Shown here: positions 1 to 8,073 of the stretch, one piece after another
How positions within the stretch are numbered: position 1 is the first letter of the stretch
Layout of the letters: every line of letters starts with the position of its first letter
Origin: JAYPCI01 sp038124645
GTDB lineage: Bacteria; Pseudomonadota; Alphaproteobacteria; Pelagibacterales; Pelagibacteraceae
Assembly (NCBI GenBank): GCA_038124645.1
Contig: JAYPCI010000013.1
Location: 1 to 35,732 of the forward strand
Length of the DNA: 35,732 nt
Direction of reading: 5' to 3'
Position numbers and translations under genes: made by a program
The notes under the pieces: model-generated
What the model was told of the DNA's origin: nothing
Database searches by the model: none
What the model saw: only the letters and a program-made list of their open reading frames with translations

Positions 1-551
1 AAATCTTCTTTTCTTAAACAGTTCGCTTTATAAGTTAAATAGCGTAAGAAATTTTTTTGATAAAAATCTTGGTGATAATCTTCAGCAGAATAAAAAACTT
101 CAAACTTCCAAACTAAGGTTGCGACTTCTTTTTTAAATTGTTGTCTAACTGCTTGTAGTTTTTGTTCAGCAATTAATTTTTCTTCCTCATCGGTATAAAA
201 AATAACTGAGCGATAACTCTTTCCCTTATCGCAGAACTGCCCGCGTTTATCAAAAGGATCAATATTAACCATATGGATATCTAATAAAGTTTTAAAATTA
301 ACTTTTGCAGGATCGTAGGTTACCTCAACTGCCTCAACGTGCCCGGTATCTTTGTAAGTCACTTGCTCATAAGTAGGATTTTTCACATGACCGCCTGAAT
401 AACCTGAGGTCGTTTTGATCACACCTTCTACTGTGTCAAAGTATTCTTCTACACACCAAAAACAACCACCGGCGAAATAAGCTTTAGCGTACTCTGCCGC
501 GACCAAGGGCGGATTAATGATTAAAAATAAAGTTAAAATGAAAAATCTCAT
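1..551 (-). CDS. msrA: Peptide-methionine (S)-S-oxide reductase MsrA, exported, 3' end cut by window edge
   Basis: This enzyme reduces the S-epimer of methionine sulfoxide in oxidised proteins. Read on the minus strand from the ATG at 551, the protein begins with a short hydrophobic signal-like segment (MRFFILTLFLIINPP) and then the MsrA active-site motif GCFWCVE. The family signatures SGYSGG, YEQV, GHVEAVEV and DKGKSYRS follow. About 183 residues are visible and the reading frame is still open at base 1, so only the extreme C-terminus is missing. The apparent signal peptide suggests a periplasmic or membrane-attached repair enzyme rather than the usual cytosolic form. It is divergent from the small gene starting at 575, with only 23 bases between the two start codons. 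The family call is certain; the periplasmic location is inferred. Confidence 0.95.
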   Translation of the reverse strand, partial: MRFFILTLFLIINPPLVAAEYAKAYFAGGCFWCVEEYFDTVEGVIKTTSGYSGGHVKNPTYEQVTYKDTGHVEAVEVTYDPAKVNFKTLLDIHMVNIDPFDKRGQFCDKGKSYRSVIFYTDEEEKLIAEQKLQAVRQQFKKEVATLVWKFEVFYSAEDYHQDFYQKNFLRYLTYKANCLRKED

Positions 552-558
552 AAGCCTA

Positions 559-567
559 TGATATAAT
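559..567 (+). promoter_or_regulatory. Extended -10 promoter element for the gene at 575, probably giving a leaderless mRNA
   Basis: TGaTATAAT at 559-567 is a perfect extended -10 box. It ends seven bases before the ATG at 575, so transcription should begin on or next to the A of the start codon. No Shine-Dalgarno sequence fits in that space. There is no good -35 hexamer at the usual distance, which is typical of extended -10 promoters. The same AT-rich bases lie directly upstream of divergent msrA. Confidence 0.6.
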
Positions 568-574
568 CAAAATC

Positions 575-892
575 ATGAGTGATAAAGAAACTTATTATGT
601 TATTGAAGGTGTGCACAAAGATCCGAACGATAAAAAGACAATTATTGAAGCAACAAAGAAAGTGCGAGGACCTTTTACTAAAACTGAAGCAGAAAAATTA
701 GCCCAAAGTCTCATCCAAAAAAATGTTGATGATTTTTATCATCGAGCGTGGGTCGAACAATTTGATACTTTAACCGATATCCTTTGCGAAGAGTGTAAAA
801 AAGAAAACGAGAGTGTTAGAACAAATTTTATCATCAATGGATTTAAAGTTTGTGATAGTTGTAAACTTTCGAAGACGATCTTTCCCCTTTAA
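575..892 (+). CDS. Small DUF4170-like protein with two CxxC pairs
   Basis: A 105-residue soluble protein. Its first 60 residues (YYVIEG near 7-12, RGPF near 31-34, EAEKLA, then a V-D-x-x-Y-H-R-A-W-V stretch) resemble the short alphaproteobacterial DUF4170 domain, whose function is unknown. After it comes an extension with C71-x2-C74 and C93-x2-C96, spaced by 18 residues. This looks like a small zinc ribbon, or less likely a redox-active pair. Ordinary DUF4170 proteins end before this point, so the tail is an addition. The gene shares its upstream bases with msrA, which could mean a link to oxidative stress, but that is only a guess from position. DUF4170 membership rests on motif resemblance alone. 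Confidence 0.7.
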   Translation: MSDKETYYVIEGVHKDPNDKKTIIEATKKVRGPFTKTEAEKLAQSLIQKNVDDFYHRAWVEQFDTLTDILCEECKKENESVRTNFIINGFKVCDSCKLSKTIFPL

Positions 893-893
893 A

Positions 894-1433
894 TTATCTA
901 ATAAAATTCATTACAACGATTAACAAGATGACGACTGTTAAGATTTGAATAACATAAGACAACAAAACCACACCTAAACTTTTCCATAAACTTTTAAATT
1001 TGTAGATTTCCCGCAAGCCAACAACTTGACAAGCAATCACCCAAATAAAAGAGCCCCAACTTGTCACTAAAATTAGCTTGGGTGAAAAAAAAATCAGAAT
1101 TTTTAATAATTCTGGTAAATACGAAAATGCCACGATGGAAAAACACTTCACTTGCGGTGTGCCACTTTCAGGAAATAATTTAGTTGAAACAAAATACATA
1201 ACGTAAGTCAGCAAATACCAATTTACGAATAACCAGATCCCGGCAAGAAAAATGATGGAAACATTTAAATCAACCGTTCTTAGGAAGTAAGATTTGTAAA
1301 TATAAGAGGTAATTAAGGCGACCAATAAAACAAGAATACCCGGTAATAATATGCTTTTATGCTCTTGTTCCAAAGCACGGAAAACTTTGGGTTCTAATTT
1401 ATAAACTCCTAAAATTTTTTCAGATAAATTCAT
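894..1433 (-). CDS. Yip1-family integral membrane protein
   Basis: A 179-residue protein with five likely membrane segments (roughly 28-47, 55-82, 95-120, 122-140 and 152-177) after a short amphipathic N-terminus. The layout and the polar motifs between helices match the bacterial YIP1 (PF04893) group, in which a conserved Pro/Tyr sits after a long loop (FSYLPELLK here). The substrate or role of the bacterial members is unknown. Its ATG directly abuts the stop codon of the upstream hisN-like gene (1434), so the two are almost certainly co-transcribed and probably translationally coupled. Confidence 0.75.
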   Translation of the reverse strand: MNLSEKILGVYKLEPKVFRALEQEHKSILLPGILVLLVALITSYIYKSYFLRTVDLNVSIIFLAGIWLFVNWYLLTYVMYFVSTKLFPESGTPQVKCFSIVAFSYLPELLKILIFFSPKLILVTSWGSFIWVIACQVVGLREIYKFKSLWKSLGVVLLSYVIQILTVVILLIVVMNFIR

Positions 1434-2228
1434 TTAAATATTACGAAAGGGTTTTAATAACTTTATTAATTTTCTATGTAAAACTTTATTAGCTGCCGCC
1501 ACGATATGTCCACCCTTTTCTGCTGGTTCATTATTCCAATTCGTCACGATACCACCTGCATTTTTAACAATCGGTACTAAAGGCAAAATATCATAGGGTT
1601 TTAAGTTTGCCTCAATCACGGCATCAATTTTACCTTCTGCCATTAAACAAAAATTTAAAGCATCAAAACCTGCTAGCCGAAAGGACCAACCTAACTTTTT
1701 AATTATTTTCTTTTGTCGCTCATAAGAAAGCACGCCATGAAAATTTCCAACCATTTTAATGTTATGAATTGTCTTAGCGTTTGAGGTTTTGATTTTAGTT
1801 TTTTTATTTTTTTTAATCACGAATGAATGTTTTTGACTAGCAACATAATGTTTATCGAGTTCAGGAAAGTTTGCTAGTCCTATAACTGATTGCCCTAAGT
1901 ATGATAGCCCAATTAAATTAGACCAGGTCGGTGCGCCAATGACAAACGCTCGAGTGCCATCAATTGGATCGATACACCATGTAAAGTCATTTTTAGAAAC
2001 CTTATTTGGAAACTCTTCTCCGATAATGCCATCGTGTTTAAATTTTTTCTGAATGTGGGTTCTAATAAATTTTTCAATACCTTTATCGAAGTTCGTTACT
2101 GGATCATAATTCTTTTTATTCTTTCCTTTATTTTCAACCTTCATAAAAGAGTTAGATTTTTTTTTGTAAAAAGAATTTAATTGCCCAGCTAATTTTGATA
2201 AAAAATTGAATTGTTTTGTTAATTGCAT
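1434..2228 (-). CDS. hisN: Inositol-monophosphatase-family phosphatase, probably HisN-type histidinol-phosphatase
   Basis: A Mg-dependent phosphatase of the IMPase superfamily. The metal-binding motifs are visible: GEEF, then DPIDGTRAF (first and second Asp bind metal), and near the C-terminus KPYDILPLVPIVKNAGG, the counterpart of the family's W-D-x-A-P signature. The GEEF...DPIDGTRAF..G.PTW..LIGL pattern is typical of the HisN subgroup, which dephosphorylates histidinol phosphate in histidine synthesis. Substrate cannot be fixed without the rest of the his pathway, which is not here. I chose the ATG at 2228 (protein MQLTKQF). A longer form from 2246 adds six residues, but the -10-like TATATA at 2235-2240 lies between the two ATGs, six bases before 2228. 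Confidence 0.85.
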   Translation of the reverse strand: MQLTKQFNFLSKLAGQLNSFYKKKSNSFMKVENKGKNKKNYDPVTNFDKGIEKFIRTHIQKKFKHDGIIGEEFPNKVSKNDFTWCIDPIDGTRAFVIGAPTWSNLIGLSYLGQSVIGLANFPELDKHYVASQKHSFVIKKNKKTKIKTSNAKTIHNIKMVGNFHGVLSYERQKKIIKKLGWSFRLAGFDALNFCLMAEGKIDAVIEANLKPYDILPLVPIVKNAGGIVTNWNNEPAEKGGHIVAAANKVLHRKLIKLLKPFRNI

Positions 2229-2263
2229 AAATTGTATATAAAGCATTTATAAAAAAAATATAT

Positions 2264-2746
2264 ATGTATCCAAAAAAAAATTATGAAATGTTTCAAAATG
2301 CTTTGGGCGCTAGCTTAGTTATTGGTGTTTTAGCGCTTTTAACAGAAAAAACATCCACAGGTTTATGGATAATGTTTTCATTTGGCTCTACTGCTTTAAT
2401 TGTATTTGTCTTTTATAAAAGTGAATTTGCTCAACCCAAAAATGTAATTCTGGGTCATTTACTATCAATGTTTATCGGAATAGTTTTGAATAACGTATTG
2501 GGATTTTCTTTTTTAAGTATTGCACTCGGTATTGGTTTGGCTGTTTTTTTAATGTCCTATTTTGATATTATTCATCCACCAGCAGCTGCCAATCCCCTGA
2601 TTGCTATTTTCACAGATGTTTCTTATGAATTTTTATTCATGCCAGTTTTTGTAGGCAGTATTTTAATAGTGGTAATGACAATTTTTATTAATCAAATCCT
2701 ATTTAAAAGAAAATATCCCAACAAAAAATTATCTTTTAAATTTTGA
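2264..2746 (+). CDS. HPP-family membrane protein
   Basis: A 160-residue protein with four to five membrane helices and the family-defining HPPAAANPL motif in the loop before the last helices. HPP proteins (PF04982) are small integral membrane proteins. A chloroplast relative has been linked to nitrite transport, but most bacterial members have no known substrate. The protein lacks the C-terminal CBS domains found in some family members. The gene is divergent from hisN across an 17-base A/T-only gap and converges with the methyltransferase on the other strand, overlapping it by 18 bases (2729-2746). Confidence 0.85.
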   Translation: MYPKKNYEMFQNALGASLVIGVLALLTEKTSTGLWIMFSFGSTALIVFVFYKSEFAQPKNVILGHLLSMFIGIVLNNVLGFSFLSIALGIGLAVFLMSYFDIIHPPAAANPLIAIFTDVSYEFLFMPVFVGSILIVVMTIFINQILFKRKYPNKKLSFKF

Positions 2747-3367
2747 AAATAAACTTCTAATTTTTTTACTAAAGTATTTTCTAACCAGCGTTAAAAAAGT
2801 AATTTTTGACTCGACTTTAAAGGGTGCTCTTTCCTTCAAATCAATTGCATTTTCCCAATATAATTGAAGTAAAAAACTATCTTCAAAGTAATGTTGAAAT
2901 TTCCAAATCGAACCAACTGATAAAAACTTTTCAAGCGCATCAATCTTTTTTGTATATAAAAGTTTTTGTAAATCGTCATCATACTCAAACCACCATTTGT
3001 GACCTAACTCATCATCACAACCAAATACCAGGTTATCATTTAATTTAGTTGGTAATTCTATGTATCCTGCTTTTGCAATTCGTTCTACTTCTTGCTTAAA
3101 TTCTAAAAGATTTTCAACATGCTCCATGACATGGCTAAGAATGACATAATCAAATTCCTTATCTTTGAAGGGTAATTTTTTTCCGATCTCAAGTTTGGTA
3201 AAAGGTAATTTTAGTTTAGAAAATTCTTCTCTAAAGTCGTGTATGTCCGCAAAATGATTAGCTTCTTCCCAATAATTATTATTGGAACAGCCAAGATCTA
3301 AAATTTTTAAATTTTTATTTTGTTTAAGAAAATCTTTTTGGACTATTCTGTTAGTTCTCCTAATCAT
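2729..3367 (-). CDS. Class I SAM-dependent methyltransferase (type 11-like)
   Basis: A 212-residue cytosolic enzyme. Motif I, KILDLGCSNN at about residues 21-30, binds S-adenosylmethionine. A second signature, LPFKDKEFDYVILSHVMEHV, is the usual motif IV/post-I region of methyltransferase type 11 proteins. The substrate is unknown. The C-terminal half, rich in W, F and Y (KWWFEYDD, WKFQHYFEDS), is of the type found beside sugar or lipid methylation genes, but nothing nearby supports that. The start lies one base from the stop of tspO, so the two are probably one transcript. The end overlaps the convergent HPP gene by 18 bases. Confidence 0.8.
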   Translation of the reverse strand: MIRRTNRIVQKDFLKQNKNLKILDLGCSNNNYWEEANHFADIHDFREEFSKLKLPFTKLEIGKKLPFKDKEFDYVILSHVMEHVENLLEFKQEVERIAKAGYIELPTKLNDNLVFGCDDELGHKWWFEYDDDLQKLLYTKKIDALEKFLSVGSIWKFQHYFEDSFLLQLYWENAIDLKERAPFKVESKITFLTLVRKYFSKKIRSLFSKFKR

Positions 3368-3368
3368 A

Positions 3369-3833
3369 TTAATTGATTACTAATATCGTTAAATTAAGCA
3401 CAAAGGCATAGGACGACCATAAGAGATACGGTACCATTAAATAAAAACTAATTTTGTTTTCTCTAAAATAAATCACCATTAACCAAATTATAAATCCTAA
3501 AATGATAATTAAATCAATTAATGCCAAAAGAATATTGTGGTAACCAAAAAATAACACGCTCCAAATCGCATTAAAGAACAAGTGCACAAAATAAATAGTC
3601 ATCACTCTATTATTAAAGGATCTCTTCCAAACCAACCAGATAGCGACACTCATCATGATATAAAGTGTGGTCCAGACTGGCGCGAACACGGCACTCGGAG
3701 GATTAAAGGTAGGCAGAATTAATTCAGAATACCACGGTTCTTTGTAAGCCATGGTCGCATAACTACCGATAAAAGAAGCTGAAAAGGTAATTAATATTAT
3801 TAAAGCTAATGAAAAATATTTATTATTTAGCAT
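3369..3833 (-). CDS. tspO: TspO/MBR family tryptophan-rich sensory protein
   Basis: A 154-residue, five-helix membrane protein. Family hallmarks visible are KEPWYSELILPTFNPPSAVFAP (shown here in part), PVWTTLYIMM and FNAIWSVLFFG. TspO proteins bind tetrapyrroles such as protoporphyrin IX and help control porphyrin and stress responses. In Rhodobacter the protein represses photosynthesis genes in response to oxygen. No carotenoid, bacteriochlorophyll or haem synthesis genes lie in this window. The gene is divergent from the short-chain dehydrogenase at 3856 with about 20 bases between, and leads into the methyltransferase gene downstream. Confidence 0.93.
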   Translation of the reverse strand: MLNNKYFSLALIILITFSASFIGSYATMAYKEPWYSELILPTFNPPSAVFAPVWTTLYIMMSVAIWLVWKRSFNNRVMTIYFVHLFFNAIWSVLFFGYHNILLALIDLIIILGFIIWLMVIYFRENKISFYLMVPYLLWSSYAFVLNLTILVIN

Positions 3834-3855
3834 TAATTAAGATATAAAGAAAATG

Positions 3856-4608
3856 ATGCAAGAACACCATAAAAAAATTTGGATCACGGGTGCAAGCAGT
3901 GGAATTGGAAAAGCACTTGCAGAAAAGTTTGCTCGAGAAGGTTGGCAAGTAGCAATTTCTGCCAGAAGTAAAGATAAATTAGAACAAATTGCGCAAGACC
4001 CGAATATTTTTTCTTTCCCACTTGATGTCACAAATAAAGATCAATGTGCGAACGTTTTCCAAGACATTATCGCAAAGTTCAACACAATTGATCTTTGTGT
4101 TTTTTGTAGTGGTACTTATGACCCAAATAAGGAAAAAGAGATTAATTTAGAACAAATAAAATTTGTTATGGACGTCAATTATTTTGGTGTTTTAAATTGC
4201 GTCAAAGCGGTTGAACAATATTTCAAAGAGAAAAAAAATGGTCATATCTCAATTGTATCCTCAATAGCTGGTTATCGAGGTTTGCCGAATTCTTCAGGAT
4301 ACGGTCCATCAAAAGCTGCTTTATCAAATTTTACTGAGAGCATTTATTTTGATTTTAAAAAGTATAACGTTAAAATTTCTTTAGTTTCCCCGGGATTTAT
4401 TAAAACACCTCTGACTGATAAAAATACATTTGAAATGCCTTTTATCAAATCACCTGAGTTTGCAGCGGAGAAAATGTTCAAAGGGTTAACGAAATCCTCT
4501 GCTTTTGAAATAGACTTTCCCAAAGAATTAACAACACTGCTTAAAATATTTAGAATCTTGCCTTATCGACTTTATTTATTCTTAATTGATAAATTTGTGA
4601 AAAGATAA
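3856..4608 (+). CDS. Short-chain dehydrogenase/reductase (SDR)
   Basis: A classical NAD(P)-dependent SDR of about 250 residues. It has the cofactor motif TGASSGIG near the N-terminus, the structural N in DVNYFG, the catalytic Ser in VSSIAG and the Y-x3-K pair in YGPSK, followed by SLVSPGFIKTPL. The substrate is not determinable; the closest general type is the COG4221/COG0300 oxidoreductases. I chose the second ATG (3856) because TATAAA at 3843-3848 lies exactly seven bases before it, which suits a leaderless start; 3853 is the alternative. The SAF-domain dehydrogenase starts two bases after the stop, so the pair is probably an operon. Confidence 0.9.
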   Translation: MQEHHKKIWITGASSGIGKALAEKFAREGWQVAISARSKDKLEQIAQDPNIFSFPLDVTNKDQCANVFQDIIAKFNTIDLCVFCSGTYDPNKEKEINLEQIKFVMDVNYFGVLNCVKAVEQYFKEKKNGHISIVSSIAGYRGLPNSSGYGPSKAALSNFTESIYFDFKKYNVKISLVSPGFIKTPLTDKNTFEMPFIKSPEFAAEKMFKGLTKSSAFEIDFPKELTTLLKIFRILPYRLYLFLIDKFVKR

Positions 4609-4610
4609 TT

Positions 4611-5903
4611 ATGTATCTACACACTAAGTTAAAAGAGAGGAAACAACCTATTAAGGTCTGTTTTATTGGCTGTGGAAAATTTATCAGCATGTTTCTCTCC
4701 CAATATAATCAGTTAGAAAAAATTAAAATTGATACCATTGTTGATCTTAAAATAGACCAAGCCAAAAAGAACTGTTTAAAGAGCGGTGTTCCTGAAAACA
4801 TTGTTAAAGAAATAAATTTTGTAAACTCACTTGAGCAAGCATTAGATAGAGAAATTGAGATATTTATAGAAGCAACTGGTAATCCAATTGTGGGTACAGT
4901 TCATGCAACTAAAATCTTAAATAATAAAAAACATTTAATCTTAGTTAATGTCGAAGCGGATGTGACGTGTGGCAAATATTTAGCAGATTTAGCCAAACAA
5001 AATAATGTTATTTGCTCGATGGCCTATGGTGATCAACCCTCTCTGATCCTAGAGCAAATTGAATGGGCTCGACTAAATGGTTTTCATGTCACTTGTGCTG
5101 GTAAAGGCACTAAGTATCATCCAACGTTTGAGTACTCAACCCCGGATACGGTTTGGGAGCATTATGGACTGACTAAAGAACGAGCAGAAAATGAGTCAGG
5201 CATGAACCCTAAAATGTTTAATAGTTTTTTATGTGGAGATAAATCAGCAATAGAGATGTGTGCAGTCAGTAATGCCTCTAATCTAAAATGCCCCCCAAAC
5301 GGTTTAACGTTTCCACCCGTGGGTGTTTACGATATTGCTAAAAAATTAATTCCAAAAGCAGACGGTGGTCTCATTGATTTTGATGGTCAAGTCGAAGTGA
5401 TTTCAAGTATTGATCAAAATAAAAAAGATATTGCTAATGATTTACGTTGGGGTGTTTACATCGTTATCAAAGCACAGAATCAATATGTTAAAAATTGTTT
5501 TAAAGATTACGGTATGGTGACCGATGTTTCTGGATCTTATTCAGCGATTTGGCGACCTTATCACTATATTGGTTTAGAATTAGCCCAGTCTATTTATTCC
5601 ATCGCTTTAGATAACAAAGCAACGGGTCATACAATTAATTATAATGCTGAAGTTGCCTCTTATGCCAAAAAAGATTTAAAAGTGGGTGAGAAATTAGACG
5701 GTGAAGGAGGTTTTTGTGCAAGAGGTCGATTGATCACCGCGAAGACATCTAAAGATAAAAAAGTTTTACCTTTAGGTTTAACAGACAACGCAGTGATGAC
5801 TAAAGAAATTAAAAAAGATCAATTAATCACGCTTGCAGACGTTAAATTAAACTTACCTAAAGAAGTAACTACTGCAAGAGATTATCAACTAAATTTAATT
5901 TAA
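4611..5903 (+). CDS. Homoserine-dehydrogenase-like NAD(P) oxidoreductase with C-terminal SAF domain (COG4091 type)
   Basis: A 430-residue protein. Residues 14-27 (IKVCFIGCGKF) begin a Rossmann NAD(P) fold. The middle region, with FIEATGNP, VNVEADVTCG and the W-R-P-Y-H-Y-I-G-L-E stretch, matches the predicted homoserine dehydrogenases that carry an SAF domain. The C-terminal 85 residues (KKDLKVGEKLDGEGGF ... KEIKKDQLI) form that SAF module, which is why relatives are sometimes labelled FlgA-like. True homoserine dehydrogenase activity is not established for this group; members often sit in sugar or polyol catabolic loci. It follows the SDR by two bases and overlaps the convergent autotransporter by four bases. 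Confidence 0.85.
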   Translation: MYLHTKLKERKQPIKVCFIGCGKFISMFLSQYNQLEKIKIDTIVDLKIDQAKKNCLKSGVPENIVKEINFVNSLEQALDREIEIFIEATGNPIVGTVHATKILNNKKHLILVNVEADVTCGKYLADLAKQNNVICSMAYGDQPSLILEQIEWARLNGFHVTCAGKGTKYHPTFEYSTPDTVWEHYGLTKERAENESGMNPKMFNSFLCGDKSAIEMCAVSNASNLKCPPNGLTFPPVGVYDIAKKLIPKADGGLIDFDGQVEVISSIDQNKKDIANDLRWGVYIVIKAQNQYVKNCFKDYGMVTDVSGSYSAIWRPYHYIGLELAQSIYSIALDNKATGHTINYNAEVASYAKKDLKVGEKLDGEGGFCARGRLITAKTSKDKKVLPLGLTDNAVMTKEIKKDQLITLADVKLNLPKEVTTARDYQLNLI

Positions 5904-7972
5904 AATTTCTTCTGATAATTGAAAGATAATAAACCTGAGTCCATGGTGCCATGCTCGTTCTGAGTTAAAAAGGCACCAAAATTTAATAAGGAATTATTTA
6001 TCTCATTGGTTGAAATATAACTTAGTCCAGAAGTTAAAAATTTATCTGTTTTTTGACTATCGATTAAAGCATAACCATCTCCGGTATCTCTAATTGTGGC
6101 TCTCGAGTCTGAGCCGTCTAATTTTTCCTCTTTGCTACCAAAGATCGAAAAACTTAGTTTTTTATTAGTACCGGGAGTATTGCCAAAATTTCGATCAAAA
6201 CTTAAGCCGAGTTCAGGTTTAATTTGAAATAAATTATCCGTATTAATATCTAACGCTAAATCTCCACCGGACTCATTAATATCATCTTGGATAACATAAC
6301 TTGAAGTTATGCTGGCCAGAGGTGAGACTTCCCAACCAAATAAATTGATAGTTTTAACTAGGTCCAATTTAATATCAAAACCTAGATCATAATTAGTCGA
6401 TTTTAGAGTTTGGGTAGCGCCTTCTGTAACATTTCTAGTTGAATTACTTTTCGATAAAAAAGAACCAAAAGATAAATTCGTTTTATAAGAACCATAATCC
6501 TTATCGGCATAGAAATTAGCATGTAATGAATGAGTGTTATTTAAACCATAGCCTTCATCATAATCTAAACCTGTTGTTGAAAAACCCAGTCCCCAACCTG
6601 CTTGTAAATCTTGACTAAGCACACTTTGTGATCCAAACACAAAGCCAGCGGTGGTTGAAGAATAACCAATATCAGTTCCTACTTTATCTTGCTCAGTCGC
6701 ACCACCAAAAGTTCTTAAATACATCTCATTCCCATAGCTGCCAAATGACAACAGATTTTTATTTTTGTAAATTGCGGCTAAATCTTTAAAGGTGAAATTA
6801 TTTTTATCAATTATAGTAAAAGTATTTTGATCTAATCCATTAAAACTTAAATAATCAGTAGTTGTTAAATCAGCAAAATTATTTCTAACTAAATTAGTAT
6901 TATTACCAATCGCTCTAGCGCTCGACATCGCTCTTCTAAAACTATTATTACTTCTAACGCTTTGACCAATATTCTTTTGAAGCGTCGCTCCTTTGATTTG
7001 TCGAACTGCTTTTTCTAAGGCTGTATCAGATAAAGCATCAAGATTAGTTGTGAGCGTAGATCTTGCTCCACGCGTATTAATACTCTCCAAAACTTTTGCT
7101 GCCGCTGATAGTGATGAGGTTGTAACTCTTGATGTATAAGAAGTTCTTGAATTAGTAAATGTGATATCCCAATAAACTATATCACTTACTGTCCTTGAAG
7201 TCAGTTCCCAGTTTAATGTACCAAAGGTTCCAGTTAGGGAATCGAAATTTGAAGAAGCAAAATCTCTTGCTGTTGCTATTCTAGCAGAAAAAACATCTTG
7301 GTATGTACCCGCCGAAACAGATGATCTTGAGTCTATATCAACATTCATAGTTCCAGTTATTTGATACCAGTTATTGCTATATGAAATTAATTTTCCATAG
7401 TCAGTTGTACTATTAATTATAATATTATAATTTTCCGGTAAGTTTCCTGTAAATTGCAAACCATTATCTCCACCTTGAGAATTATTTAATGTTAAAGAAG
7501 CTCCTTGAGAAAGTATTCCAACAGGCGTAGCTGAAGTACCAATGGTTCCTAGATTATCTATTGTTCCAGATGAGGCACCGCCACCATATTGAATAGCTCT
7601 AAAACCATCTGAGTCTATTACCCCGTTAACTCCGTTATTTATAGTAACGCCAGCAGACTCAAGATTTATTCCAAATTGTGATCTACTGTAAATCGTAGCA
7701 TTGTTGTTGATTGTTATTGTTCCGCCACCACGTATATCTAGAGTATCACCATTTCTGCCGGTACCACCTCCTACATTATTTGTTATATTGTGGTTAATTG
7801 TAAGATTAGCGCCGTTACCTATTGAACTTTTTTGATTGTCTACTCCGCAAGCTACTGTTGTTGTGAATGTAGTCGTCAAAGTACCGGACCAACAAGCGCC
7901 GGCATGCAACATCGAAGGCATTAGTTCAATATTACTTAAAAAAAATACAAAGCTTAAAATTTTTCTGATCAA
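5900..7972 (-). CDS. Autotransporter with beta-helical passenger and C-terminal beta-barrel
   Basis: A 690-residue type V secretion protein. A signal peptide (IRKILSFVFFLSN, cleavage probably after HAG near residue 25) precedes a passenger of roughly residues 26-280. This is rich in N, G, T and I, with repeats of the kind INNNATI, VTINNG and GTIDNLGTIG, typical of a parallel beta-helix. A linker leads to a barrel of about 280 residues (from around 410) with alternating hydrophobic strands, ending in the terminal F (NYQKKF) that outer-membrane proteins need for BAM assembly. The start codon is TTG at 7972; no ATG or GTG lies upstream in frame. No Shine-Dalgarno is apparent. Function is unknown; surface adhesion is a common role in the family. 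Confidence 0.87.
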   Translation of the reverse strand: MIRKILSFVFFLSNIELMPSMLHAGACWSGTLTTTFTTTVACGVDNQKSSIGNGANLTINHNITNNVGGGTGRNGDTLDIRGGGTITINNNATIYSRSQFGINLESAGVTINNGVNGVIDSDGFRAIQYGGGASSGTIDNLGTIGTSATPVGILSQGASLTLNNSQGGDNGLQFTGNLPENYNIIINSTTDYGKLISYSNNWYQITGTMNVDIDSRSSVSAGTYQDVFSARIATARDFASSNFDSLTGTFGTLNWELTSRTVSDIVYWDITFTNSRTSYTSRVTTSSLSAAAKVLESINTRGARSTLTTNLDALSDTALEKAVRQIKGATLQKNIGQSVRSNNSFRRAMSSARAIGNNTNLVRNNFADLTTTDYLSFNGLDQNTFTIIDKNNFTFKDLAAIYKNKNLLSFGSYGNEMYLRTFGGATEQDKVGTDIGYSSTTAGFVFGSQSVLSQDLQAGWGLGFSTTGLDYDEGYGLNNTHSLHANFYADKDYGSYKTNLSFGSFLSKSNSTRNVTEGATQTLKSTNYDLGFDIKLDLVKTINLFGWEVSPLASITSSYVIQDDINESGGDLALDINTDNLFQIKPELGLSFDRNFGNTPGTNKKLSFSIFGSKEEKLDGSDSRATIRDTGDGYALIDSQKTDKFLTSGLSYISTNEINNSLLNFGAFLTQNEHGTMDSGLLSFNYQKKF

Positions 7973-8073
7973 TATTAAGTAGTATGGACAATATTTGATA
8001 AAAGTCCACTTTGGCTTTATTTTTTAAAGAAAATAATAATAAAATTTTTTTTTTTAAACCAGAGGTTGAGAAT

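Noticed and set aside
2824..3048. Plus-strand frame of 74 codons
   Set aside because: Shadow of the methyltransferase gene on the other strand.
5900..7972. Passenger repeats as a CRISPR-like array
   Set aside because: The repeats are degenerate, in frame and of protein origin; there are no equal-length spacers.
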